64,000 nt of DNA from Lentzea alba (GCF_011067745.1 NZ_JAAMPJ010000001.1:854829-918828); one strand, 5' to 3'; shown: positions 1 through 9,133, counted from the first letter of the stretch. Notes: generated from the letters alone by a model not told the origin. Numbers and translations: made by a program.

Positions 1-1
1 C

Positions 2-223
2 GAGGCCGTGCGGTACGGCCCGTACCGGCAGTCGATGCGGCTGGCCGTGCCCTATCGCCCGGCCGACACCCCGCGCGGGTTCGCGGTGCACCGGCCCAAG
101 TTCATGGACGCGGAGTGCGGGGACCCGCAGTTCAACGCGATGGCCGAGGCGTTCTTCGTCGGTGCCGCGTCCCACACCGAAGCCCATGCGGTGTGGGACG
201 CGCACCTCGACGAGTCGGTCTGA
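2..223 (+). CDS. C-terminal end of an unrecognised protein (cut by window start)
   Basis: The reading frame is open from the first bases of the window and stops at TGA 221-223, so only the last 73 or so residues are present. I do not recognise the family. The tail is soluble, rich in Phe, Ala, His and Glu, ends in DESV, and has no transmembrane segment or motif I can name. The next gene runs toward it on the opposite strand and ends 10 nt away, so the two are convergent. An internal ATG at position 8 is just a methionine-like start within the frame and is not evidence for a short gene. Confidence 0.6.
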   Translation, partial: EAVRYGPYRQSMRLAVPYRPADTPRGFAVHRPKFMDAECGDPQFNAMAEAFFVGAASHTEAHAVWDAHLDESV

Positions 224-233
224 CTGAATCCGG

Positions 234-2321
234 CTAGCGTCCGGTCACCGTGCAGGTGGCGGTCGCGGACCTGCCGGGATTGCTCTCCGAGACGGCCGTC
301 AGCGTCACCTTCGACATGATCGGGCCACCGGTGCGCTGGGCGTGCACCGGCACGTCGACCCGCCCGCCGAACTTGGCCGTGGCCAACGCGTTCGGCACCG
401 AGACGGTCCAGCCGTTCTCCGCCTTCGCCGTCACGCGGTAGACGTCGCCGTCGAGGTACTGGTCGACGGGCTCCGGGTGCTGGCCTCCCGGCGGCGCGCT
501 GCGGCCGGTGTTGGTCAGCGGGAAGCGGCACGTCGCCACGCCGTCGGCACCCGCACGCGCCGCGGTCGGGTTGACCCGCACGCCCCGCTGCTGCGGGCCC
601 GCGCCGTCGAGCGACCGGACGGCCACGGTGTAGGACAGCACACCGCGTGCATCCCGTTGCAGGTCCAGCACGTAGAAGTGCAACCGGTTGGCCGTGTCGA
701 CGAACTCGTACTCACTGCCCGAGTTGGTGCCCGCGTGGAACAGCGCGTCGGACAGCTGGCGGTAGTCGCCGATCGTGATCGGGACCTTGGTGCCGTCCGG
801 CAGGACGTAGTCGGTCATGCCGATGTCCTGCGGGTTCGCGTCGATCACCCACGTGAACGGTGCGGCGTCGGCGTTCTTGGTCTTCGCGAGCAGCACGCCG
901 GAGTCCGGGGTGAACGAGTCGGCACCCATCCGGTCGACGACCTCGAGCGTGTAGTTGTTGTAGCCGCCGCCGTCGCAGAACGGGTTGGTGGCCACGTTGC
1001 ACGCCGGTGTCTTGTCGCCGGTGCCCAGCGCGAGGTTGATGCCGGTCAGGCCGGAAGCACCCGGATTGACCTCGCGGGCGGTGATCTTCGCGATGACCGT
1101 GCCGGAACCGGCCAACGCCTCGCGCGACAACCGCAGGACGTTCTTCTCGTCCACGATGCCGAGCTTGATCCTGTTGCGGAACGTCTGCTGGGCGCCGAGC
1201 GACCCGCCGCCGGTGGCCGGGATCGTCCAGCGCGAGTGCGGACCGCCGGGGCCGTTGAACGAACCGCGCGACAGCATGTCCCACGGGCCGCTGTAGTCAC
1301 GGCGTGGCGGGCTGCCGTACGGGTTGTTGTAGTTGTCGCCGATGCCGAGGATGTGGCTCAGCTCGTGCGCGTACACGCCCTGGCCGGAGCTCTCCGCCTG
1401 CGTCGACGAACCGCCGCCCGCGTTGGGCCAGATCGACGAGCCGGCCGCCCACGACGTCCAGTCGACGTACCGGGTCTGCGACCAGTTCGGCAGCGCCGGG
1501 TCCGGCGGGCCGAAGTCGTCGGTCACGTCCTGCATGGTTCGGAACTTCATCATCCCGAACTCCTGCCAGGTGCCGGACTCGTCCTGGCCCGCCGACAGGT
1601 AGTAGATGAAGTCGTAGCCCGCGGGCACTTCCGCGCCGACGTCCGCCACCCACGCGGCACGGCCGTCCGTGCGGATGTTGCGGTTGCACGAGTCGCCGGC
1701 CGGGCAGGCGGTGCCGCCCTGGAACTCCATGGCGTACTCGTGGTCCTTGCCCGGCATCGTGTACGGCCCGAACGCCTTCAGTTCGACGCCGTAACGCCCG
1801 CCGGAGGTCTCCATCCAGTACTCGTGCACGGTGTGGCCGCGGTTGAGGCCGTTCGGCTTGTTGAGGAAGTCCTGGTAGAACTGCCCGACCTGGGCGCGCG
1901 GCACGTTGTTCGCCTCGGCGCTCGGGTTGCCGAACACCGTGGAGTTCTTGGCCTGCGTGACGACGAACGGCTGGTTCGGGTAGTCCAGCAGGACCAGCGC
2001 GCCCTTGAAGTTGCGCACCGACCCCTTGACCGCCGGGTCGGCCCAGTTGGTGCCGGGGATCTTCTTGTAGTCCCGTTCCCAGGTCATGTGGTCGGGGTTG
2101 ACCCAGTTCTGCGGGTCGACGGGGCCGGGGAACCCGTTGTGCGCGAGCACTCTGGCGGTGTCCCGGGACTGCTGCCACGGCTGTTGCTGGGGCCAGTGGT
2201 CGTACTGCCAGTGGTGCAACGGTTCGTCAGGAGGAGCTGCGGCGGAGTTGCCGGCGGTGAACATCGCGACCGAGAGGAACGCGGTGATCATCAGGGCAGG
2301 GCGCCGGTGTCTGCGGTCCAT
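234..2321 (-). CDS. Secreted M6-type (immune inhibitor A-like) zinc metalloprotease
   Basis: The 695-residue protein opens with a basic n-region, a hydrophobic stretch and an Ala-rich cleavage region near residues 25-30, a typical Sec signal peptide. The catalytic site HELSHILGIGD near residue 320 is the HExxHxxGxxD zinc motif of M6/metzincin-like proteases. The N-terminal third contains the conserved FKGALVLLDYPNQPF strand region seen in M6 proteases. The last 120 residues look like an immunoglobulin-like or bacterial beta-sandwich domain. It is expected to degrade extracellular protein. It lies 54 nt downstream of the histidine kinase gene on the same strand, so RR, kinase and protease may be co-transcribed. 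The start at ATG 2321 is preceded only by a weak GGTGGT. Confidence 0.87.
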   Translation of the reverse strand: MDRRHRRPALMITAFLSVAMFTAGNSAAAPPDEPLHHWQYDHWPQQQPWQQSRDTARVLAHNGFPGPVDPQNWVNPDHMTWERDYKKIPGTNWADPAVKGSVRNFKGALVLLDYPNQPFVVTQAKNSTVFGNPSAEANNVPRAQVGQFYQDFLNKPNGLNRGHTVHEYWMETSGGRYGVELKAFGPYTMPGKDHEYAMEFQGGTACPAGDSCNRNIRTDGRAAWVADVGAEVPAGYDFIYYLSAGQDESGTWQEFGMMKFRTMQDVTDDFGPPDPALPNWSQTRYVDWTSWAAGSSIWPNAGGGSSTQAESSGQGVYAHELSHILGIGDNYNNPYGSPPRRDYSGPWDMLSRGSFNGPGGPHSRWTIPATGGGSLGAQQTFRNRIKLGIVDEKNVLRLSREALAGSGTVIAKITAREVNPGASGLTGINLALGTGDKTPACNVATNPFCDGGGYNNYTLEVVDRMGADSFTPDSGVLLAKTKNADAAPFTWVIDANPQDIGMTDYVLPDGTKVPITIGDYRQLSDALFHAGTNSGSEYEFVDTANRLHFYVLDLQRDARGVLSYTVAVRSLDGAGPQQRGVRVNPTAARAGADGVATCRFPLTNTGRSAPPGGQHPEPVDQYLDGDVYRVTAKAENGWTVSVPNALATAKFGGRVDVPVHAQRTGGPIMSKVTLTAVSESNPGRSATATCTVTGR

Positions 2322-2375
2322 ACCACCACCGTGGTGCAGGGCCGCCGGTGCAAACCACCGTCCATCGTCGGAGAC

Positions 2376-3722
2376 TTAGCGGAATTCGGGCAGATCAACG
2401 CGAACGGACGCACCGCGCGGTCGCGGCACGAACCGCACCGAACCGCCGTGCACCGCCACGACGTCCGCCACGATCGCCAGTCCCAGACCGGATCCGGGCA
2501 GGCCGCGGGCGTCCGGCGCGCGCCAGAACCGTTCGAACGCCGACCGCCGGTGCTCGAACGGCACGCCGGGGCCCTCGTCGCTGACGGTGAGCCAGCCCGG
2601 CCGGGAGCGGACGGTGATGGTCGAGCTCGCCGGCGAGAACTTCACGGCGTTGTCCAGCAGGTTGAGCACGCTGCGTTCCAACGCGCCCGCGTCGCCGACG
2701 ATCGACCAGCCGGCGCGGTCGACGTCGAAGACGTGGTCGTGGGCACGGCTGCGGGCTCGTTCGACGGCTCGGTCGATCACCGCGGACACGTCGACGGGGT
2801 CGCGGGCCAGTTCGCGGTCGTCGCGGGCGAGGACGACGAGTTCGGTGACGAGATCGCTGAACTCCTCGCTCTGGGCCTGCAGGCGGTCGAGGACCTCGGC
2901 CCGCTGCGGCAGCTCGCGGCCCGTGCGTTCGGCGCGCACCAGCAGGTCGATGTTGGTGCGCAACGACGTCAGCGGGGTGCGCAGCTCGTGCGCGGCGTCG
3001 TTGACCAGATCCCGTTGGCGACGGCGGGATTCGGCCAGGGCAGCGGTCATCGAGGTGAAGGCGCGGCCGAGCCGGCCCACCTCGTCCTGGCCGGAGACGG
3101 TGACCGGGGTGGTGAGGTCTTCGGTGCGCGCGATGTGTTCGACGGTTTCGGTCAGGTGTGCCATCGGGGTCAGGGCGCGCCGGGTCAGCCACAGGCCCAG
3201 GCCGGCGACCAGCAGGGTTCCGCAGAGCGACACGCCGACCAGGACGCCGGCCAGCGCGGTCAGGGTGTCGTCGATCTCCGCGAGGCTGCGGCTGAGGATC
3301 AGGACGTCACCGTTGTCCAGCGGCTGCAGCAGGACTCGCGCGGACGTGCCGGACCTGGTCACGCCGTCCCGGTAGGTGGTGGCCTGCACGAAGTCGGCGG
3401 CGCTGGTGACGACGGGATCGACGCCGGGCGGTGCGCAGGTGCGGCCGGCCGTGCTCAGCGTCTGGATGCCTTGAAGCACCTGCTGAAGGCCCTCGTTGGG
3501 CAGGCCTTCGTCACAGATGATCTTCAACATCCGGTGCTCGCCCGGCCCCGGTGACCGGTCCAGCCGCGGCGGCAGGCTCGCCAGCAACGACTTGTCGAGC
3601 TGCGAACGCAGGTTGTGCTCGGTGACGAGCCAGGTGACGACGCTGATGCCCGCGATGGCCAGCGCGACCACGCAGGCCGTGATCAGAGCGATCTTGCCGC
3701 GCAGCAGCACCGGACCCTTCAC
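2376..3722 (-). CDS. Membrane sensor histidine kinase (HAMP, HisKA, HATPase)
   Basis: I place the start at GTG 3722, which overlaps the stop of the response regulator as GTGA; this gives 448 residues. Transmembrane helices at about 10-33 and 157-180 flank an extracytoplasmic sensor region of about 120 residues. HAMP follows. The phospho-acceptor histidine is H245 in DAAHELRTPL, then come the N-box LNLLDNAVKF, the G1 box DEGPGVP and the G2 box GSGLGLAIV. It autophosphorylates and passes phosphate to the OmpR-type regulator encoded immediately upstream. The longer open frame to 3854 only reads through the regulator gene in another frame. The ligand cannot be told from sequence. Confidence 0.93.
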   Translation of the reverse strand: MKGPVLLRGKIALITACVVALAIAGISVVTWLVTEHNLRSQLDKSLLASLPPRLDRSPGPGEHRMLKIICDEGLPNEGLQQVLQGIQTLSTAGRTCAPPGVDPVVTSAADFVQATTYRDGVTRSGTSARVLLQPLDNGDVLILSRSLAEIDDTLTALAGVLVGVSLCGTLLVAGLGLWLTRRALTPMAHLTETVEHIARTEDLTTPVTVSGQDEVGRLGRAFTSMTAALAESRRRQRDLVNDAAHELRTPLTSLRTNIDLLVRAERTGRELPQRAEVLDRLQAQSEEFSDLVTELVVLARDDRELARDPVDVSAVIDRAVERARSRAHDHVFDVDRAGWSIVGDAGALERSVLNLLDNAVKFSPASSTITVRSRPGWLTVSDEGPGVPFEHRRSAFERFWRAPDARGLPGSGLGLAIVADVVAVHGGSVRFVPRPRGASVRVDLPEFR

Positions 3723-4384
3723 GGTTCCTCGCGCAGGATGAAACCCATGCCGCGCACGGTGTGCAGCAGGCGGGCGCGACCGCCGGTCTCGGTCTTGCGG
3801 CGCAGGTAGCCGATGTACACGTCGAGGAGGTTGGTGCCCGGATCCTTGCCCCACACGGCGTGCTTGAGGTGGTTCTTGGTCAGCAACCGCTCGGGATCGC
3901 CCAGGAACACGGCCAGCAGGTCGAACTCGGTCGGGGTCAGGTCGAGCCGGACGCCACCCCGTGTCACCTCCCGCGCCCGCGGATCCATCCGCAGGTCGGC
4001 GAACTGCAGCGTTTCCGGGGCCGGGCGGTGCCGGTTCTGCTTGAGCAACGCGCGGACGCGGGCGAGGAGTTCTTCCAGCGCGAAGGGTTTGACCAGGTAG
4101 TCGTCGGCGCCGGCGTCCAGGCCGGTGACCTTGTCGCCGAGCGCGTCGCGGGCGGTGAGCATCAGCACGGGCAGGCGTTCCCCGGCCGCGCGCAACCGGC
4201 GGCAGGCCTCCGAGCCGTCCACGTTCGGCATCATCAGGTCGAGAATGGCCAGGTCGGCACGGCTGACGAGGGGCAGCGCCTCGGCACCGTCCGCGGCGGT
4301 GGTGACCTCGTAGCCCTCGAACTCGAGGCTGCGCCGCAGACTGTCCCGGACGTCCGGGTCGTCGTCCACCACGAGCAGTCGCAT
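3719..4384 (-). CDS. OmpR/PhoB-family response regulator
   Basis: The 221-residue protein has a receiver domain (acidic pocket D7-D8, phospho-acceptor D49, T77, K99 in LVKPF) and a C-terminal winged-helix DNA-binding domain ending in RTVRGMGFIL. I chose ATG 4384 because the receiver fold begins there and because a TACCGT element (complement of 4392-4397) lies 7 nt upstream with no ribosome-binding site, suggesting a leaderless transcript. Its stop overlaps the kinase start. The 150-bp region between it and the divergent glycosyltransferase operon carries an OmpR-style direct repeat, so it may control both directions. Confidence 0.93.
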   Translation of the reverse strand: MRLLVVDDDPDVRDSLRRSLEFEGYEVTTAADGAEALPLVSRADLAILDLMMPNVDGSEACRRLRAAGERLPVLMLTARDALGDKVTGLDAGADDYLVKPFALEELLARVRALLKQNRHRPAPETLQFADLRMDPRAREVTRGGVRLDLTPTEFDLLAVFLGDPERLLTKNHLKHAVWGKDPGTNLLDVYIGYLRRKTETGGRARLLHTVRGMGFILREEP

Positions 4385-4431
4385 GCGGGCGACGGTAGGG
4401 CCGAACCCTGTGAACCAGCTGTGCATCACCG

Positions 4432-4448
4432 CTCTCACGAATCTCTCA
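4432..4448 (+). promoter_or_regulatory. Candidate OmpR-type direct-repeat operator
   Basis: CTCTCA occurs at 4432-4437 and again at 4443-4448, a direct repeat with 11-bp periodicity, the usual spacing for OmpR/PhoB dimers. It sits between the response regulator (minus strand) and the GT2-GtrA gene (plus strand). A perfect 10-bp palindrome, CACAGCTGTG, follows at 4504-4513. Binding by the neighbouring regulator is inference. Confidence 0.4.
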
Positions 4449-4535
4449 GCACAAGCCAAGGACGTTCTCACGACGACCTCAGCAGGCTCAGTCCCACAAC
4501 GGTCACAGCTGTGTCCACAGTGGAACGGAGATGAC

Positions 4536-5753
4536 ATGGCGGTGAGCACCGCACAGGCCACGGGGACGGTGGACATCATGATCCCCGTGTACAACGAGGA
4601 ACGCGCGCTGCCCGGCTGCGTCGAGGTGCTGCACGGGTTCCTGAGCGAGCAGTTCCCGTTCGACTGGTCGATCGTGGTCGTGGACAACGCCAGCACGGAC
4701 TCGACGCTCGCCGTCGCTCGTGCCCTGGCGGAGAAGTACGAACGGGTGCGCGTGCACCACCTGGACCGCAAGGGGCGCGGGCTGGCGCTGAGAGAGTCGT
4801 GGGGTGCCAGCGAGGCTGCCGTCGTCGTCTACATGGACGTCGACCTGTCCACCGGGCTCGACGGCCTGCTCCCGCTGGTCGCGCCGCTGCTCAACGGGCA
4901 CTCGGACCTGGCGATCGGCTCGCGGCTCGCGCCGGGTTCCCGGACTGTTCGCGGGCCACGGCGAGAACTGGTCTCGCGCGCCTACAACTCGTTGATCAGG
5001 CTCACGCACGGCGCGCGGTTCAGCGATGCGCAGTGCGGGTTCAAGGCAGCCCGCACCGAGGTCGTCCGGCCGTTGCTCGGCCAGGCCCGTGACGAGGCGT
5101 GGTTCTTCGACACCGAACTGCTGCTCCTGGCCGAGCACAACGGGTTGCGCGTGCACGAGGTGCCGGTTGACTGGGTCGAGGACGTGGACAGCCGGGTCGA
5201 CGTGGTCGGCACGGCGATCGACGACATCAAGGGGTTGATCCGGGTTGCCCGAGCCAAGGCCAACGGCACCGCACTGGTCGACGGGCTGCCGAGACGGCCG
5301 CAACCCAAAGCCGTCCACCCCGACGCCGTGCTGAGCCGCAGCGAGGGCGGGTTGTCCTGGCAGATGCTGTCGTTCGCGGTGATCGGCGTGCTCTCCACGC
5401 TCGCGAACCTGGCTCTGTACGGCGTCTTCCGGCTGTGGTGGCCGGTCCTGGCGGCGAACCTGGCCGCGCTGGTGATCACGACGTTGTTCAACACCGAGGC
5501 CAACCGCCGCTTCACCTTCACCGCCCGCAACACCGGCCGCGGCAAGTCGCATCTGCAGGGCCTCGTGGTGTTCGGCCTCTACTACGCGTTCACATCGGCC
5601 GCGCTGCTCCTGTTGCACGCGGTCTCCTCCAACCCGTCCCGCGCACTGGAGCTGGCGGTGCTGCTCGGCTCGTCGGCCCTGGGCACCGCGGGACGTTTCT
5701 TCCTGTTGCGGAGCTGGGTGTTCCGCCGGGACGACCGAAAGGACCAGGCATGA
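4536..5753 (+). CDS. GT2 polyprenyl-phosphate glycosyltransferase fused to a GtrA-like membrane domain
   Basis: The 405-residue protein starts at ATG 4536 behind GGAACGGAG. The N-terminal half is a DPM1-like GT-A domain: the opening strand IMIPVYNEERAL, VVVDNASTDS and the metal-binding YMDVDLST. From about residue 270 a GtrA-like region with four membrane helices follows, including FNTEANRRFTFTAR and a final RSWVFRR. Such fusions are expected to load a sugar onto polyprenyl phosphate and help flip it across the membrane. The stop overlaps the next start as ATGA, so it is translationally coupled to an ArnT/PMT-like transferase that could use the lipid-linked sugar. The sugar and acceptor are unknown. 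Confidence 0.9.
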   Translation: MAVSTAQATGTVDIMIPVYNEERALPGCVEVLHGFLSEQFPFDWSIVVVDNASTDSTLAVARALAEKYERVRVHHLDRKGRGLALRESWGASEAAVVVYMDVDLSTGLDGLLPLVAPLLNGHSDLAIGSRLAPGSRTVRGPRRELVSRAYNSLIRLTHGARFSDAQCGFKAARTEVVRPLLGQARDEAWFFDTELLLLAEHNGLRVHEVPVDWVEDVDSRVDVVGTAIDDIKGLIRVARAKANGTALVDGLPRRPQPKAVHPDAVLSRSEGGLSWQMLSFAVIGVLSTLANLALYGVFRLWWPVLAANLAALVITTLFNTEANRRFTFTARNTGRGKSHLQGLVVFGLYYAFTSAALLLLHAVSSNPSRALELAVLLGSSALGTAGRFFLLRSWVFRRDDRKDQA

Positions 5754-7753
5754 CCGCCACTGCCGAAGTGGCAGCTCCGGCTGACGCACCGATCGACGCC
5801 CGGCCATCTCGTTGGCCGGTGTGGGCTTTGGTGGCGATCTGCGTGCTGGCCGGAGCTCTGTACGTGTGGGCGATAGGCGGGGGCCAGGTCGGCAACTCGT
5901 ACTACGCGGCCGCCGCGAAGTCGATGTCCGTTTCGTTCACCAACTTCCTGTTCGGCTCGTTCGACCCTTACGGCGTCGTGACCGTCGACAAGCCGCCGAT
6001 GTCGTTGTGGCCACAGGCGATCGCCGTCTGGATCTTCGGGTTCCACGGCTGGGCGGTGTTGCTGCCGCAGGTGATCGAGGGCGTTGCGGCGGTGTTCCTG
6101 TTGCACCGCACCGTCCGGCTGTGGGCGGACGAGAAGGTGGCGCTGCTCGCGGCGTTGATCCTCGCGCTGACACCGATCACGGTGGCGATCAACCGCGACA
6201 ACAACCCGGACACGTTGCTGGTGCTGTTGCTCGTCGCGGCCGCTTACGCCTTCACGCGGGCGGTTCAGTCCACGGAGAGCCGGCCGCGGACGAAGTGGTT
6301 GCTGTGGTGCGCTTTCTTCATCGGCTGCGGGTTCCTCACCAAGATGCTGCAGGCGTGGATCGTGGTGCCGGGCTTCGCACTGGCCTATCTGGTGGGCACT
6401 TCGGCGCCCGTGAAGAGGCGGATTCTCGACCTGCTGGCCGCTGGTGCGGTGCTGGTCGCGTCGTCGTTCTGGTGGGTGGCGCTGCACGCGTGGTGGCCGG
6501 GCTCCAAGCCGTACATCGGCGGCAGCACGGACGGCGGCGCGTGGGACCTGATCATCGGCTACAACGGCCTCGGCCGGGTGTTCGGCGGCAGCGGCAACCG
6601 GGGTGGAGGGTCGTTCGTCGGTGATCCGACCATCGGCCAGATGCCTCCCGGTCAGGTGCCCACCGGTCAAGGGCCGATGGAGTTCGGCGGCCCCGGTGGT
6701 GGCGCGATGTTCGGCGGTCAGCCGGGTGCCACGCGCATGTTCGACGCGTCGGTCGGCGGACAGATCTCCTGGCTGCTGCCGTTGTGCCTGCTGGTGTTGG
6801 GGGCGGTGGCCGTCGCGGGTGTGCTGCAGTGGCGCGGCAAGGTGCCCGGTGTCCCGGCCGAACGCGCGGGCTGGTTCATGTGGGGCAGCTGGCTGTTGGT
6901 GACGGCGGTGGTGTTCAGCTTCGCGCAGGGCATCTTCCACCCGTACTACACGACGATGCTCGCGCCCGCGGTCGCCGCGATCAGCGCGGCGGGTTTGCTG
7001 ATGTTCTGGCGCGCCAAGAGCTTCGTGCGCTTCCTGGTGCCGCTGTCGGTCGCGATCACCGCGGTGTGGGCCTTCGTCGTGGTCTCCCGGGACACGTCCT
7101 TCCACGGGTGGACCCGATGGGCCGTGTTCGCGGTCGCGGCGGTGGCGATCGTCGTGCTGCTGGCGGGCTTGCGCCGAGTTGGGCTGGTGGCCGCGCTGGT
7201 CGCGGTGCTGCTGACGCCCGCCGTGTGGTCGACTGCCACTGCTGCGAGGGCGAGCAACGGTGTGATGCCCGCTGCCGGTCCTGTTGAACGCGGTGGCGGC
7301 GGCTTCGAGGTCTTCATGAACGGGCAACAGCCGCCGGGCCGCGGAAACCGGGGACCGATGATGGGTGGTCCCGGTGGCGGTGAGCTCACCGACGAGCAGA
7401 AGCGCATCCTCGACTACGCCGAGGAACACGGCGACGGCGCCGAGATCACCCTCGCGATCGCGGGTTCGGCGCAGGCTGCCTCGCCGTACATCATGCGCAC
7501 CGACGAGGTGGTGATCGGCATGGGCGGGTTCTCCGGCTCGGACGACGCGCCGTCGGTCGACCAGCTGCGGCAGTGGGTGAGGGAGGGCAAGCTCAAGTTC
7601 GTGCTCGGCGGCGGCGACCGGATGGGCCGTGGCGGTCCTGGCGGCCGCGACGACCACGGCCGCCAGGAGTGGATCGGACAGCACTGCTCCACAGTGGATC
7701 CGAGCGCTTACGGCGGAGGATCAACGCAAACGCTCATGGAGTGTCATGCCTGA
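5750..7753 (+). CDS. ArnT/PMT-like (GT39/GT83) membrane glycosyltransferase
   Basis: The 667-residue polytopic protein has roughly a dozen hydrophobic helices. Near the first extracytoplasmic loop it carries VVTVDKPPM, and near residue 145 AINRDNNPDTLLVL; both are typical of the lipid-linked-sugar transferases in the ArnT/PMT group. A long Gly/Pro/Met-rich loop (about residues 280-325) and a soluble Gly-rich C-terminal domain face outside. Its ATG overlaps the stop of the GT2-GtrA gene (ATGA). The pair probably decorates a cell-surface polymer or protein: the first makes and flips the donor, this one transfers it. It ends 5 nt before a convergent gene. Confidence 0.88.
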   Translation: MTATAEVAAPADAPIDARPSRWPVWALVAICVLAGALYVWAIGGGQVGNSYYAAAAKSMSVSFTNFLFGSFDPYGVVTVDKPPMSLWPQAIAVWIFGFHGWAVLLPQVIEGVAAVFLLHRTVRLWADEKVALLAALILALTPITVAINRDNNPDTLLVLLLVAAAYAFTRAVQSTESRPRTKWLLWCAFFIGCGFLTKMLQAWIVVPGFALAYLVGTSAPVKRRILDLLAAGAVLVASSFWWVALHAWWPGSKPYIGGSTDGGAWDLIIGYNGLGRVFGGSGNRGGGSFVGDPTIGQMPPGQVPTGQGPMEFGGPGGGAMFGGQPGATRMFDASVGGQISWLLPLCLLVLGAVAVAGVLQWRGKVPGVPAERAGWFMWGSWLLVTAVVFSFAQGIFHPYYTTMLAPAVAAISAAGLLMFWRAKSFVRFLVPLSVAITAVWAFVVVSRDTSFHGWTRWAVFAVAAVAIVVLLAGLRRVGLVAALVAVLLTPAVWSTATAARASNGVMPAAGPVERGGGGFEVFMNGQQPPGRGNRGPMMGGPGGGELTDEQKRILDYAEEHGDGAEITLAIAGSAQAASPYIMRTDEVVIGMGGFSGSDDAPSVDQLRQWVREGKLKFVLGGGDRMGRGGPGGRDDHGRQEWIGQHCSTVDPSAYGGGSTQTLMECHA

Positions 7754-7757
7754 GAGG

Positions 7758-8162
7758 TCAGCACCGCTGGCTGCGGACGTGCGCGTCCTCGTGGGTGGAG
7801 ATCTTCCGCGCGTACCCGGCCTGGAGCGTGAAGTCGCTCCACTTCCACACGCCCGGCGGCACCCACGCCGCGATGCGCCCGGAAGCGCTGCAGGGCACCC
7901 AGAAACCGTCCCAGTCCTGGTTGCGCTGCGTCTCCTCGCCGGGATTCAGGCGCTTCCACTCGGTGCCGGGCTTGGGACCGTCGGTGCCCCAGTCCTTGAT
8001 CGCGTAGATGTAGACGCTGCTCTCGTTCATGACCGAGCCGCAGATCGCGGCGAGGCAACCGCCCTGGATCTCGACGTCACCGGCCGGCGCGGCGTTCGCC
8101 ATGCCGGCGGTGGCCATCAACGCGGCGGCGCTGAGTCCCAATGCCGTGAGAGTTCGTTTCAT
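7758..8162 (-). CDS. Small secreted protein of unknown function
   Basis: The 134-residue product has a clear Sec signal peptide (MKRTLTALGLSAAALMATAG, cleavage after an ANA near residue 24). The mature part of about 110 residues has four cysteines, two of them near the start in GGCLAAICGS, and many Trp and Gly residues. I do not recognise the family. It begins 15 nt after the stop of the extensin-like gene, with GGGGAGG filling the gap, so the two secreted proteins are made from one transcript. Confidence 0.8.
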   Translation of the reverse strand: MKRTLTALGLSAAALMATAGMANAAPAGDVEIQGGCLAAICGSVMNESSVYIYAIKDWGTDGPKPGTEWKRLNPGEETQRNQDWDGFWVPCSASGRIAAWVPPGVWKWSDFTLQAGYARKISTHEDAHVRSQRC

Positions 8163-8177
8163 CTCAACCTCCCCTTG

Positions 8178-8981
8178 TCAGGGCACGAGTGCCCATGCCT
8201 TCTGTGCACTGGCCTTGCAGAACGTGAGCCAGCGGCTCTGCGTGGTGATCACGCCGTCGGAGCCGGCGCGGGTGAGGGCCGTGGACGAGTTGCGCTGGGT
8301 CTCCGGTCCCCAGTCACCGTCGATGCCCGTGGACAGACCCCAGATGTACTGGCACGCGGCCTGGACGAAGTACGTCTGCGTGGCCGATCCCGTGGTGAAG
8401 CTGGAGTCACCGCTGCCCGACACCGCGTTGTCGATGTGGGCGTGGTTGTGGTGCTCGGCGTTGTCCAGGTACGAGATCACGTGCCGGAAGTGGTAGTGCA
8501 GCGACGCCATCGTGCCCCAGTAACGGATCCGCGCGGTGCGCAGGGCGTCACCGGTGAGGCTCCGCCACTGGTCGTAACGGCCGTTGAAGGCGGTGAACGT
8601 CGCGCCCGTGTCGCGGTTCGTGATGAGCATGCGCGCGAGGTCGAACGCACGACCGTCGCCGTGCATGCCGGGCTTGTTCACGTAGGCGCCGTACGAGTAG
8701 ATCTTGTGCGGCGCGGTCCAGTGTTGCGGCGTCCAGTTGCGCCAGTGGACGTGCCAGGTCTCCAGGCGGGAGTAGAAACCGGGCTCGTAGCGGAACGACG
8801 TCGCGGCGCCGTTCACCTCGTAGAAGGTCGGTTGCGAGTTGATCTCGCTGTGGGTGACCAGGCTCGCGGCCGAAGCGTGGCCGGTGCCGAGCAGAACCGC
8901 CGCTGAGCCCGCCACTCCAGCGGCGAGGATGCTCCGGCGCGACATGGATCCGTTCATGCCCAGCAGTGTTCTGCCGGGCAT
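8178..8981 (-). CDS. Tat-exported extensin-like / M15-fold cell-wall protein with PG-binding-like tail
   Basis: A twin-arginine signal (MSRRSIL followed by a hydrophobic Ala/Gly stretch ending ASAA) starts the protein. The core carries HGDGRAFDLARM and, 70 residues on, HHNHAHID. This is the HxxGxAxD plus HxHxD pattern of extensin-like/M15 zinc-peptidase folds acting on peptidoglycan. The last 65 residues, with GIDGDWGPETQ, resemble a peptidoglycan-binding module. I place the start at ATG 8981, where AGGGAT lies 8 nt upstream; ATG 8957 or 8945 are alternatives that leave the Tat motif intact. It is co-transcribed with the small secreted gene downstream. Confidence 0.77.
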   Translation of the reverse strand: MPGRTLLGMNGSMSRRSILAAGVAGSAAVLLGTGHASAASLVTHSEINSQPTFYEVNGAATSFRYEPGFYSRLETWHVHWRNWTPQHWTAPHKIYSYGAYVNKPGMHGDGRAFDLARMLITNRDTGATFTAFNGRYDQWRSLTGDALRTARIRYWGTMASLHYHFRHVISYLDNAEHHNHAHIDNAVSGSGDSSFTTGSATQTYFVQAACQYIWGLSTGIDGDWGPETQRNSSTALTRAGSDGVITTQSRWLTFCKASAQKAWALVP

Positions 8982-8992
8982 GAACGCGATCC

Positions 8993-9133
8993 CTAGTCCT
9001 GCGGCCAGTCTTCGGCCGCGGGGACGCTGACCGGTGTCTCGTCGACGCCGGTCAGCTCCTGGTGCTCCGCCTCGCCGGTCAGCCCGAGCGCGCGGTGCTT
9101 TTGTTCCTCGCTGGCACCGAACATGAAGCACAT
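8993..9133 (-). CDS. Small acidic 46-residue protein, probably leaderless
   Basis: A short frame begins MCFMFGASEEQKHRALG and ends AAEDWPQD. It has no recognised family. Support comes from a TAGCGT element (complement of 9141-9146) exactly 7 nt before the ATG with no ribosome-binding site, the same leaderless layout found at many starts in this window. Third-position GC is also high. It stops 11 nt before the Tat protein start, so the two could share a transcript. Confidence 0.45.
   Translation of the reverse strand: MCFMFGASEEQKHRALGLTGEAEHQELTGVDETPVSVPAAEDWPQD

Noticed and set aside
342-3554. A 1,070-codon plus-strand frame over the protease and kinase genes
   Set aside because: Low-complexity Arg/Ala/Val sequence with no motif; the minus-strand frames hold a complete zinc motif and complete kinase motifs.
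4385-4771. N-terminal extension of the OmpR regulator to 4771
   Set aside because: The extension lies opposite the glycosyltransferase gene and adds 129 residues with no similarity to receivers; a TANNNT element and the receiver start agree on 4384.
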